A stretch of 64,000 nt of DNA, from contig DAMANX010000008.1 in assembly GCA_032073245.1 (NCBI GenBank), forward strand, positions 105,218 to 169,217. The letters are read 5' to 3'. The notes beneath the pieces are model-generated. The model did no database searches. It was given only the letters and a program-made list of their open reading frames with translations, and was not told the origin of the DNA. Positions 45,555 to 53,093 of this stretch are shown here, one piece after another. This DNA is from QVMG01 sp032073245. Lineage in GTDB: Bacteria; Bacteroidota; Bacteroidia; Bacteroidales; Tannerellaceae. The translations under genes and the position numbers were made by a program. Positions within the stretch are counted from its first letter, which is position 1. Each line of letters opens with the position of its first letter.

Positions 45555-48521
45555 ATGAATAATTTAAAACATTTTGTTCTAATAGCCGCAAGTCTTTTAT
45601 TAGTGCACTATACTTATGCAAACGGGAAAACTTATATTATCCCTGAAAAAGTAGAGAATACGAAGGCAAGTAGTATGCTGTTAAACGGCAACTGGCAATT
45701 CAAGTATTCAGCAAATAGCAAGTGGACTTCAATTAATGTACCCGGAGAAGCCGCTATGCAAGGATACGCAATTGAGCATGATAAACCTTTTTGGTACAAA
45801 AAGTCTTTTGTTGTTCCGCGTGATTTCGAAGGGAAACAAATCATACTACGTTTTGATGGAGTTTACAGCCATGCTGAGTTGAGGATAAACGGTAAGGAAG
45901 TCCGTGAGCATTTCGGTGGTTTTACCCGTTGGGAAACAGATGTTACCTCTTTTGTAAAGCCGGGAAGGCAGAATATTATAGAGCTCGAAGTAACAGACCG
46001 CCTGGATGAAATATCATACGCATCAGGATATGCACACCATCCGATAGGAGGTATTTTGCGTGATGTAACTCTTTATGCATTGCCTAAAACACATGTATAT
46101 GATTTCCTTATTGAAACACATTTGGATGAATCTTATAAAGATGCTGTTTTACAACTTCGCTTTAATGCTTCCATCGAGAAAGAAGCAGAGATTAAATACA
46201 CACTTACTGACCCTTATGGGTATAATGTTCCTTTGAAGCATGACCGGTTTCCATTGCAAAAGGAAAGCTTAAATAAATTACCGGTTACTAATCCGCTCAA
46301 ATGGGATGCTGAACATCCTTATTTATACACATTGAATGTATCCATTCTGCAAGAAGGTAAAGAAATCAGTAGCTTTGAACGTCAGATAGGGTTTCGTGAG
46401 GTAAAGGTTGTGGGAGATAAACTTCTGGTTAATGGCTTACCTGTTAAATTGCGTGGTGCCTGCCGTCATGATATCCATCCGGAACTGGGACGTACCACAA
46501 CAGCCGAATTGGATAGTCTGGATGTCGTTCTGTTTAAACAATCCAATATGAATTTTGTACGGACATCCCATTATCCTCCTTCCGAAAACTTTCTGAAGTA
46601 CTGTGATAGGTTCGGTATATATGTAGAATGTGAAACTGCTGTTTGTTTTGTGGATACCTACCGGCAAAAGAATTATGCACCCGGGAAATCGCAGGATGCA
46701 ACTGATTTCAAGGAACGCTATTTAACACAATATCAGGAAATGGTTAAATCCTTCTATTCCCATCCCTCTATTCTTTTCTGGTCAATAGGAAATGAAAGTG
46801 TATATGGAGAAAACTTCCAGACAACATGGGATTGGTCTAAAGCTAACGATAAAACACGGCCCGTGATATTCAGTTATCCGGGTTCCGTGAAGAAAGATGA
46901 TAAGATATATGATATTCTGAGCATGCACTATCAGGATGTCCATGGAAATGTTACCCAATGGGGGATGGCAACCAGAGGTTTTCAGGGACATGGTATGCCT
47001 GCCTTATTTGACGAATGGGCACATCCGGCATGTTATACATACGCAACACTGCAGGAAGACCCCAATATTCGCGAATTCTGGGGACAGTCTCTTGACATGA
47101 TGTGGAGGGGCCTGTTTGCTGCTCCCGGAGGATTAGGAGGGGCAACGTGGGGATATATAGATGAGATCTTTATGCTGCCGAAACCTAAAGCAGGAAATGC
47201 ATGGTGGAAAGAATTTGCAAAAACAGCCAAGCCTGCAGATGTGCAGGGCGACTGTGTGGGTTATGGTGAATGGGGTATTGTAGATATATGGCGTCGTCCG
47301 AAACCGGAATTCTGGGCAACAAAGAAAGCCTACTCGCCTGTAAAGATTCTCACCGGGCAAATTAAAGACTTTACAGCTAATGAACGCCTCTTTATTCCCG
47401 TTCATAACCGCTTCGACCATACGAACCTCAAGGAGATAAAGATCACATATACCTACAAAGGAATAGAGAAACCGATAAATCTGATCTCTTTGGAACCGCA
47501 TGATAAAGGGCTTTTGCTTATACCGGCTGAAGCCTGGGAAGAAGGAGAAAAGATATTTCTTCAAATGTTTACGTCAGAAAATGAGTTGATAGATGCTGAC
47601 ATGATTCAATTGGGAAATGAGAAGATATCTTTACCTCAATCACAGCATAAAGGTAACTTATCAATTGATGAGTCAGCAGACATGATAACCATTAAAGGGA
47701 ATAATTTTGAAATACCCTTCAATAAAGCGGATGGTCTTATTTATAACGCCATATCAAATGGAAAAGTATTTATTGAAAAAGGCCCTTTCCTGAATATGGA
47801 TATAAACCTGAACCATTTGACAGGAGCCGAAGTACGGAAAAGTGCTAATAAGTTCCAGACTCAAGATACCGACTGGCAAAAGAAACACTTTACATGGCAA
47901 AAGAAAGGTAATAATGTACTAGTGAATCTAACAGGTAACTATGGTGAAGTCTTTGTAGATATGCAAATCCTTATCACAGATGGAGGAAAGATGCAGATAA
48001 ATTACCATACATCGGGACAACCCAATGGCTTCCTGCGTGAAACAGGATTAAAATTCTATATCCCTCAAACATTGAATTATCTGAAATGGAAACGTGACGG
48101 ATACTGGAGTTATTACCCTGCAGATGAGTTTGCAGGTAACGAAGGAGAAGCATCTTTCTATAACAGCAAACAGGTTGACTATGGAAAAACACCCGTTCAA
48201 CCCTGGACCTTAGATACCCGCAACTTCTATTATTGGGCAGATGCCGGAGCCAACAGCCAACGACCATTAACTCAAATGGCAAAAGGAATGAAAGAAAACA
48301 TCTGGTTTTACACCCTGACAATGGATGATCAGACAAATACAGGTTTCTCAGTAGTCTCAACAGATGCAACAATCGCCTGTCGCACAAACAAACGTGCCGA
48401 TGAGCAACTGATTCTCTATATTAATAATCGCTGGGATTATCCCGAAATAGCCTGGGGTAACTATTGTAAAACACTGGAAGCTATCCCTAACTATGGGAGG
48501 ATTGATATTGTTCTCAAATAA
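45555..48521 (+). CDS. GH2 glycoside hydrolase (second copy)
   Basis: The 988-residue protein has a signal peptide (ends TYANG). The layout is the same as the GH2 at 37978: EAAMQGYAIEHDKPFWYKKS, LRGACRHDIHPELGR (~300), FVRTSHYPPSENFLKYCDRF, FWSIGNESVYG with acid/base Glu414 and ALFDEWAHPACY with nucleophile Glu487. The two are clear paralogues but have diverged in loop sequence, including a longer insert near residues 545-560 (KAGNAWWKEFAKTAKP). Different linkage or aglycone preference is likely. It is the last gene of the cluster; a hairpin repeat begins 9 bases after the stop. Confidence 0.93.
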   Translation: MNNLKHFVLIAASLLLVHYTYANGKTYIIPEKVENTKASSMLLNGNWQFKYSANSKWTSINVPGEAAMQGYAIEHDKPFWYKKSFVVPRDFEGKQIILRFDGVYSHAELRINGKEVREHFGGFTRWETDVTSFVKPGRQNIIELEVTDRLDEISYASGYAHHPIGGILRDVTLYALPKTHVYDFLIETHLDESYKDAVLQLRFNASIEKEAEIKYTLTDPYGYNVPLKHDRFPLQKESLNKLPVTNPLKWDAEHPYLYTLNVSILQEGKEISSFERQIGFREVKVVGDKLLVNGLPVKLRGACRHDIHPELGRTTTAELDSLDVVLFKQSNMNFVRTSHYPPSENFLKYCDRFGIYVECETAVCFVDTYRQKNYAPGKSQDATDFKERYLTQYQEMVKSFYSHPSILFWSIGNESVYGENFQTTWDWSKANDKTRPVIFSYPGSVKKDDKIYDILSMHYQDVHGNVTQWGMATRGFQGHGMPALFDEWAHPACYTYATLQEDPNIREFWGQSLDMMWRGLFAAPGGLGGATWGYIDEIFMLPKPKAGNAWWKEFAKTAKPADVQGDCVGYGEWGIVDIWRRPKPEFWATKKAYSPVKILTGQIKDFTANERLFIPVHNRFDHTNLKEIKITYTYKGIEKPINLISLEPHDKGLLLIPAEAWEEGEKIFLQMFTSENELIDADMIQLGNEKISLPQSQHKGNLSIDESADMITIKGNNFEIPFNKADGLIYNAISNGKVFIEKGPFLNMDINLNHLTGAEVRKSANKFQTQDTDWQKKHFTWQKKGNNVLVNLTGNYGEVFVDMQILITDGGKMQINYHTSGQPNGFLRETGLKFYIPQTLNYLKWKRDGYWSYYPADEFAGNEGEASFYNSKQVDYGKTPVQPWTLDTRNFYYWADAGANSQRPLTQMAKGMKENIWFYTLTMDDQTNTGFSVVSTDATIACRTNKRADEQLILYINNRWDYPEIAWGNYCKTLEAIPNYGRIDIVLK

Positions 48522-48530
48522 AACCGAACA

Positions 48531-48605
48531 TGTAGGGGCAGCCCTACGTGGCTGCCCAATAACAACAGAATTAATATCGGGCGGCCACATAGGGCCGCCC
48601 CTACA
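48531..48605. repeat. Hairpin element with nested palindromes
   Basis: Arms 48531-48557 and 48579-48605 pair at 24 of 27 positions around a 21-base loop. Each arm is itself palindromic (GGGCAGCC/GGCTGCCC and GGGCGGCC/GGCCGCCC), so the element can fold as one long hairpin or two short ones. It is G+C-rich unlike its surroundings. It follows the second GH2 and stops 10 bases before the inverted repeat of the HU-VapE unit. Confidence 0.88.
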
Positions 48606-48706
48606 AGAAATGTATTTTTGTGCATTCAGGATTCAGTGGTGGTTAACGTGTTGAATCACATCTTCTAATCCTGAATGCAACACCCTTCAGTTTACATTCA
48701 GCCGGT

Positions 48707-49318
48707 TTACTTTCTATAATTCCCTTTTGCCGGTGAATAAATAGATGATTTCCGATGGCCAATGCGTTCTAGTTTGCCCTCATCCACCAATCGTTTCAGT
48801 CGCCGGGAACCTGTTGCTTGCGTGAAGCCGCAAAGAGAAAAGAATTGTTTGCTGGTAATGAATTCATTATCAAGAAAATGCCCGGTCAGAAGCCCATCCA
48901 CTTCTATGTCTGAATATTTATTGGAGTGATTTTTCACTTTAACCCGCTCCATACTTATCAATCCTACTTTTTTCTTTAGCTTTTCTTCCGCCCGGAAAAC
49001 AACATTTTTTACTTTTATGGATTCCGCCCGGATCTCTTTTTCCGTACGAACAGGTGGGCATTCCAAAGTCAATTGAAAATAACCTAATCCTTCGAGATGT
49101 ACCCTGCGGCCATATTTCAGCTCGTGCACCAGAACCTCACTCAATAAATCCAATGCCGCTTTCACCTCTCCGGCATTTATTGTACTACGATCATGAATCC
49201 TTGCTGCAATGTCTGCCGTACCTGTAGTGCCGGTGGTTACAACTCTTGCATGCAGGCGAGGTTTACGATTACTTGATTTGGGAATAGGATTGGAATAGAA
49301 GTCATACTTAAGTGCCAT
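48707..49318 (-). CDS. HU-like DNA-binding protein with C-terminal winged-helix-like domain
   Basis: The 203-residue protein starts with a Bacteroidota HU-HIG domain (residues 1-~125): MALKYDFYSNPIPKSSNRKP, then GTADIAARIHDRSTINAGEV and VHLEGLGYFQLTLECPPVR. Residues ~140-200 form an added winged-helix-like segment (FITSKQFFSLCGFTQATGSR followed by RLKRLVDEGKLERI). Ordinary HU has ~90 residues. Both parts should bind DNA. It diverges from the VapE-like gene with array C between them, and both genes lie inside the 21-bp inverted repeats. A role in binding the nearby palindromes is possible but untested. Confidence 0.85.
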   Translation of the reverse strand: MALKYDFYSNPIPKSSNRKPRLHARVVTTGTTGTADIAARIHDRSTINAGEVKAALDLLSEVLVHELKYGRRVHLEGLGYFQLTLECPPVRTEKEIRAESIKVKNVVFRAEEKLKKKVGLISMERVKVKNHSNKYSDIEVDGLLTGHFLDNEFITSKQFFSLCGFTQATGSRRLKRLVDEGKLERIGHRKSSIYSPAKGNYRK

Positions 49319-49372
49319 GGTTTAATGTTTTGTTCGTTAATATTTAAGGTCATTTTAATCGCTATTTATTAA

Positions 49373-49460
49373 TTTCACACGTGTGAGGTATATCTTTCAC
49401 ACGTGTGAAAGATGTTTATCACAGCTGTAAGGTATATTTCTCACACGTGTGATATCAATA
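49373..49460. repeat. Array C: four tandem 22-bp palindromic units
   Basis: Units begin at 49373, 49395, 49417 and 49439. Three contain the perfect dyad TCACACGTGTGA and the third a diverged TCACAGCTGTAA. Spacers are ten bases (GGTATATCTT, AAGATGTTTA, GGTATATTTC) and unlike those of arrays A and B. It lies between the divergent HU-like and VapE-like starts, 55 bp from the HU start codon, so it could be an operator for one or both. It occupies part of the 298-bp gap 49319-49617, which holds nothing else I can identify. Confidence 0.92.
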
Positions 49461-49617
49461 AAAGTTCATTACAAAAATAATAAAAGTATACCACCTTTCC
49501 AATACTTTCTACTGGTTTTTTTATCAGATCATTTTTCATTCAAAATGTGTTGTGAATATTTGCAAATGGTTGGTAACGAGAGTTATATTCGCAATCGTAA
49601 TTATAAAATCAAAGCGT

Positions 49618-50874
49618 ATGAGAAAGTTTATTTCTTTATTACAGAAAGTCTGGAAGAGGTTAAAAGCATCTTCGGTTGGAGCAGAAAATAGTATCATTTC
49701 CAAACAAGTAAAAAGTAAGCAATTAAGAGGTGAAAAGTCAACAATAAAAATACCCGATCTCGTGGGCAGGGTAGAGGATTTTTTACTCCATCATTATGAG
49801 TTTAGGTTTAATCGTTTGACTGAAGTAACAGAATTCAGGGAAAAAAATAAGAAAAAAGAGTTCCAAATTATTCAACAACGTGAATTGAATCGGTTATGTA
49901 TCGATGCACGTAAAAGTGGGATTGATTGTTGGGATCGGGATGTAACGCGTTTTATTTATTCATCCTATATTTCTTCTTATCATCCTTTTGAAAAGTATAT
50001 GGAAGAAGTGCCTGCCTGGGATGGGATCGACAGAGTAGGGGATTTATCACGCCGTGTCTCAGATAATCCGATATGGGTAAATGGCTTTCATCGCTGGATG
50101 TTGGCATTAACAGCGCAATGGATTGGAGTTGCGAATGCTTTTGCCAATAGTGTTGCACCTGTATTAGTGAGTCGTGAACAGGGGAAACATAAGTCTACCT
50201 TTTGCAAATTATTAATACCTTATGAATTACAATCTTACTATACGGATAGTTTTGATTTAAATGCTGTTTCAGGTGCTGAACAGAAACTGGCTTTGTTTGG
50301 ATTAATCAATCTGGATGAGATGGATAAGTTTTCAACCAGTAAGATGGCTCAACTAAAGAATCTGATGCAAATGGCAAGCTTATCTATACGAAAGGCACAC
50401 AAAAAGAATTATAGCTCTTTGCCTCGAATCGCTTCTTTTATTGCAACATCTAATCAAAAAGAGTTACTGACAGATCCGACTGGCAGCAGGCGCTTTTTGT
50501 GTGTTGAAGTTGAAAAGATGATTGATTGTACGCCTGTCGAACATAGACAGCTTTTTGCCCAATTGAAACAGGAATTGCTAAATGGCGAGCGTTACTGGTT
50601 CACACCTGAAGAAGAAAGGTCAATTATGTATAATAATGCTCCTTTTCAAAAGCGGGGAATGGAGCAAGATGTATTTTATTCTCATTTTCGTCCGGCAATA
50701 AACGGAGAAGGCAATCTGTTATCTGCAGCGACTATTTTCTGTTATCTGAAAAAGAAAAATCCGGCTGCTATGCGGGAGGTATCTGCTATTCACTTTGGAA
50801 AAACCCTTACCGCCCTTGGTCTTGAAAAGGTACATACGGAGAAAGGTAATATGTATAGAGTTGTTTCCGTATGA
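49618..50874 (+). CDS. VapE/VirE-family P-loop protein with DUF3874-type C terminus
   Basis: Starting at the ATG at 49618 (MRKFISLLQK) gives 418 residues; an in-frame ATG at 49552 would add a 22-residue hydrophobic stretch. The middle part is VapE-like (PF05272): VPAWDGIDRVGDL, GFHRWMLALTAQWIG and a diverged P-loop SREQGKHKST, then Walker B-like LFGLINLDEMDKF and FIATSNQKELLTDPTGSRRF with an Arg finger-like pair. The C-terminal ~90 residues fit DUF3874. VapE ATPases are primase/helicase-like proteins of phage and satellite islands; in Bacteroidota they are scattered without phage genes. Their function there is unknown. Confidence 0.82.
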   Translation: MRKFISLLQKVWKRLKASSVGAENSIISKQVKSKQLRGEKSTIKIPDLVGRVEDFLLHHYEFRFNRLTEVTEFREKNKKKEFQIIQQRELNRLCIDARKSGIDCWDRDVTRFIYSSYISSYHPFEKYMEEVPAWDGIDRVGDLSRRVSDNPIWVNGFHRWMLALTAQWIGVANAFANSVAPVLVSREQGKHKSTFCKLLIPYELQSYYTDSFDLNAVSGAEQKLALFGLINLDEMDKFSTSKMAQLKNLMQMASLSIRKAHKKNYSSLPRIASFIATSNQKELLTDPTGSRRFLCVEVEKMIDCTPVEHRQLFAQLKQELLNGERYWFTPEEERSIMYNNAPFQKRGMEQDVFYSHFRPAINGEGNLLSAATIFCYLKKKNPAAMREVSAIHFGKTLTALGLEKVHTEKGNMYRVVSV

Positions 50875-50887
50875 ATTTTCCTGAAGG

Positions 50888-50915
50888 ATGGCTGAAGGAA
50901 GTTGCATTCAGCCAT
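50888..50915 (+). terminator. Hairpin after the VapE-like gene
   Basis: ATGGCTGAA (50888-50896) pairs perfectly with TTCAGCCAT (50907-50915) around a 10-base loop. It begins 14 bases after the stop. The T tract is weak, so it may serve as end structure of the inverted-repeat unit rather than as a terminator. Confidence 0.5.
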
Positions 50916-51017
50916 TTGTGTTGTTAGTTAGTAGGTTAGCTCACGCTGAATCCTGAATGCACAAAAGTGACAAAATAGGGGGGGATGTAGTGGAATAGTT
51001 TAAAATTTGAAGATAAA

Positions 51018-51109
51018 TTTTCAACACGGAGACACAGAGAACACAGAGTTGTATTATTTGATTTTTGATATATTAAATCTCTGTGTGCTCTGTGTCTCCG
51101 TGTTGAAAA
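51018..51109. repeat. Hairpin element with 31-bp inverted arms
   Basis: Arms 51018-51048 and 51079-51109 pair at 30 of 31 positions around a 30-base A+T-rich loop; the arms carry CACGGAGACACAGAG. It encodes nothing. It lies 52 bases beyond the right end of the HU-VapE unit and before the ECF sigma gene, in the 420-bp gap 50875-51294. It is of the same general class as the elements at 43776 and 48531 but with unrelated arms. Confidence 0.9.
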
Positions 51110-51215
51110 AAATATTCAAATATTTCTCAATTCGATTGTTCCTGTTATTCAATTGTCTGCGACAATCTATAACTGTTTTATTAACAAAGTTTATCTCTAA
51201 TTAAAATATTATTAC

Positions 51216-51223
51216 TAGCTTTG
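51216..51223 (+). promoter_or_regulatory. -7 promoter box for the ECF sigma gene
   Basis: TAGCTTTG fits TAnnTTTG and lies 72 bases before the ATG at 51295. A matching TTTG -33 box is not evident; TTTA at 51190-51193 is the nearest. Confidence 0.45.
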
Positions 51224-51294
51224 TTTGGGCTTCTCTTTATTTTTTTTGTGAAAAAGCATTGATTGAGAAGTCTTTAAAAGGTGAAAGTGTTTAT

Positions 51295-51858
51295 ATGGAA
51301 TTACCAGTAACATTAACATCCGTTCCACAATTGCAAACGGATTTCGACAGAATATATGTGACCTATTATCCAAGGATGATGCGGTTTGCGAAAGAATATG
51401 TGTTGTTGGAAGAAGATGCGGAGAATATAGTACAGGATATATTCTTATTATTGTGGGAAAAGAGAGATGTTCTGGATATACGTATAAGTTTGGTTTCTTA
51501 TCTTTTTACTTTAGTCAAAAACAAATGCCTGGATTTCCTTAGCCATAAAACTGTGAGTGAGGACTTTGCAAATGAATGGAAAGTAAAACAAGCTTCTTTG
51601 GAACAATTAAACTATTCATTTACTTCTGATGAAGATATTGAACAACTAATAACCTCAGCTATTGATTCATTGCCGGAACGTTGCCGTGAAGTTTTTATTA
51701 AAAGCCGTATTGAGGGCAAGAGATATAAAGAAATAGCCCAGGAACTTGATATTTCTGTTAATACTGTAGAAGGCCAGATGTCCATTGCATTAAGAAAACT
51801 CAGGATAGAATTAAAAGATTACCTACCGTTGCTGATATTCCTTCTGTCTGATTGTTAA
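51295..51858 (+). CDS. ECF-type RNA polymerase sigma-70 factor
   Basis: Starting at the ATG at 51295 gives 187 residues (a TTG 36 bases upstream is in frame but less likely). Sigma region 2 is YYPRMMRFAKEYVLLEEDAE followed by NIVQDIFLLLWE; region 4 is LPERCREVFIKSRIEGKRYK and then EIAQELDISVNTVEGQMSIA. It is the activator half of a FecI/FecR-type surface-signalling system; a FecR gene follows after 72 bases and an STN-bearing SusC after that. It should be released when the SusC senses its glycan and then transcribe the SusCD operon. Confidence 0.95.
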   Translation: MELPVTLTSVPQLQTDFDRIYVTYYPRMMRFAKEYVLLEEDAENIVQDIFLLLWEKRDVLDIRISLVSYLFTLVKNKCLDFLSHKTVSEDFANEWKVKQASLEQLNYSFTSDEDIEQLITSAIDSLPERCREVFIKSRIEGKRYKEIAQELDISVNTVEGQMSIALRKLRIELKDYLPLLIFLLSDC

Positions 51859-51930
51859 AGAATGTTTAATTTTTTGTGAGTCTTTGGTGGTAAAGATGCA
51901 TTTAGTCGCTCTCTTATCAAAGACTAAATT

Positions 51931-52923
51931 ATGCACGACCTTATATCGCGATATTTTGAAGGCCAATTGACCGCACAAGAGAAGGAAGAATTGTTTTCTC
52001 AAGTGCTCAAAGATGAAGCCTTAAAGAAAGATTTTATCACTGTTCAAAATATGTATGGATTAACCTCATGGTTACCTGACGATGAATATGAAGCCAGGGT
52101 AATTGAAAAATTACAGTTATTTAAAGAGGCTCTCAAAAAAGACAAGGAAAAAATCCCATTCTTAAAGAAACAATGGTGGAAATATGCAGCAGCCATTATT
52201 ATTACTTTTCTCTCTTCCTGGACATTATTCTATTTAACCCAGAATGATATTTTCTCAAACGATGGACTAAGAGGTGTAATATATGAAGAATTTACTGCAC
52301 CTGCTGGCCAACGAGCTTTGGTGAAATTGCATGATGGAACAACTGTGTGGTTGAATGCCAGTACTACTTTACGATATCCCAATCGTTTCTCTACATCAGA
52401 ACGTCGGGTAGAACTCAACGGAGAAGCATTTTTTGAAGTGACAAAAAATAATAAGTCTCCTTTTATTGTAGAAACAGAAAAATTATCAGTTAAAGTGATG
52501 GGAACTAAGTTTAATGTATTTGCTTATAAAGGGGATAATGACTTTTCAACATCTTTGACTGAAGGCTCTGTTTGGGTTTATGATTCTAAGGATGAAAAAA
52601 AAGCTATTGAACTTAGTGCGAATGAACGTGCAGTTCTGGAAGGCGATCATTTAACAAAATACTCCTTTAACAATATGGATTTCCTTTTATGGAAAGAGGG
52701 AATATATGCTTTTGATAATGCCCCGTTCGGAGACATAATAAAAAAACTTGAACTTTATTATGATATAAAGATTGTCATTGACAATAAGCCTTTGGAAAGC
52801 TATTGTTTTAATGGAAAATTCCGACAACGTGACGGCATAGAAAATGTATTGAGAACCTTAAAGAATATCAAAAACTTTAATTATACCAAGGATGATGAAA
52901 AGAACATAATCACAATCCTGTAG
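51931..52923 (+). CDS. FecR-family anti-sigma factor
   Basis: The 330-residue protein has an N-terminal cytoplasmic anti-sigma part (MHDLISRYFEGQLTAQEKEE), one transmembrane helix (~residues 86-108, WWKYAAAIIITFLSSWTLFY), a periplasmic FecR domain (VKLHDGTTVWLNASTTLRYP, RVELNGEAFFEV, VKVMGTKFNV) and a C-terminal DUF4974-type domain (DIIKKLELYYDIKIVIDN). It holds the preceding sigma factor inactive and receives the signal from the STN domain of the SusC at 53094. Its length is normal for the family. Confidence 0.95.
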   Translation: MHDLISRYFEGQLTAQEKEELFSQVLKDEALKKDFITVQNMYGLTSWLPDDEYEARVIEKLQLFKEALKKDKEKIPFLKKQWWKYAAAIIITFLSSWTLFYLTQNDIFSNDGLRGVIYEEFTAPAGQRALVKLHDGTTVWLNASTTLRYPNRFSTSERRVELNGEAFFEVTKNNKSPFIVETEKLSVKVMGTKFNVFAYKGDNDFSTSLTEGSVWVYDSKDEKKAIELSANERAVLEGDHLTKYSFNNMDFLLWKEGIYAFDNAPFGDIIKKLELYYDIKIVIDNKPLESYCFNGKFRQRDGIENVLRTLKNIKNFNYTKDDEKNIITIL

Positions 52924-53008
52924 AAAGAGCATTCATAAATTAAACGAGACTAAATAAAGAGAATAAGTGAAATCTTTTAAATTGAGAAAGCCTATGGTAT
53001 AAATTAAA

Positions 53009-53038
53009 AACCGGCAGATGTTCCCGCATCCACCGGTT
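53009..53038 (+). promoter_or_regulatory. Hairpin in the leader of the second SusC gene
   Basis: AACCGG (53009-53014) pairs with CCGGTT (53033-53038), with an inner GATG/CATC helix. It sits in the 170-bp gap between FecR and SusC, 56 bases before the SusC ATG, with no T run, so an mRNA stabiliser or regulatory hairpin is more likely than a terminator. Confidence 0.5.
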
Positions 53039-53093
53039 CGTGTCAACACAAAAAATTAATAATTAAGTATTAACATCTAACAGTTACAAAGTT

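Larger units (their letters stand above)
48616..50966. mobile_element. HU-VapE unit bounded by perfect 21-bp inverted repeats
   Basis: The 21 bases at 48616-48636 are exactly reverse-complementary to 50946-50966. They enclose a 2.35-kb unit with only the HU-like gene (minus) and the VapE-like gene (plus). Inside the left end AATCCTGAATGCA (48667-48679) pairs with TGCATTCAGGATT of the terminal repeat, forming a subterminal hairpin; at the right end TGCATTCAG (50904-50912) can pair with the terminal copy. No transposase or integrase is seen and no target duplication is obvious. It may be a non-self-mobilising or domesticated transposable unit; that reading is inference. Confidence 0.6.

Noticed and set aside
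49618..50874. Prophage or phage satellite around the VapE-like gene
   Set aside because: No integrase, capsid, terminase or lysis gene is nearby; only the HU-like partner and inverted repeats are present.
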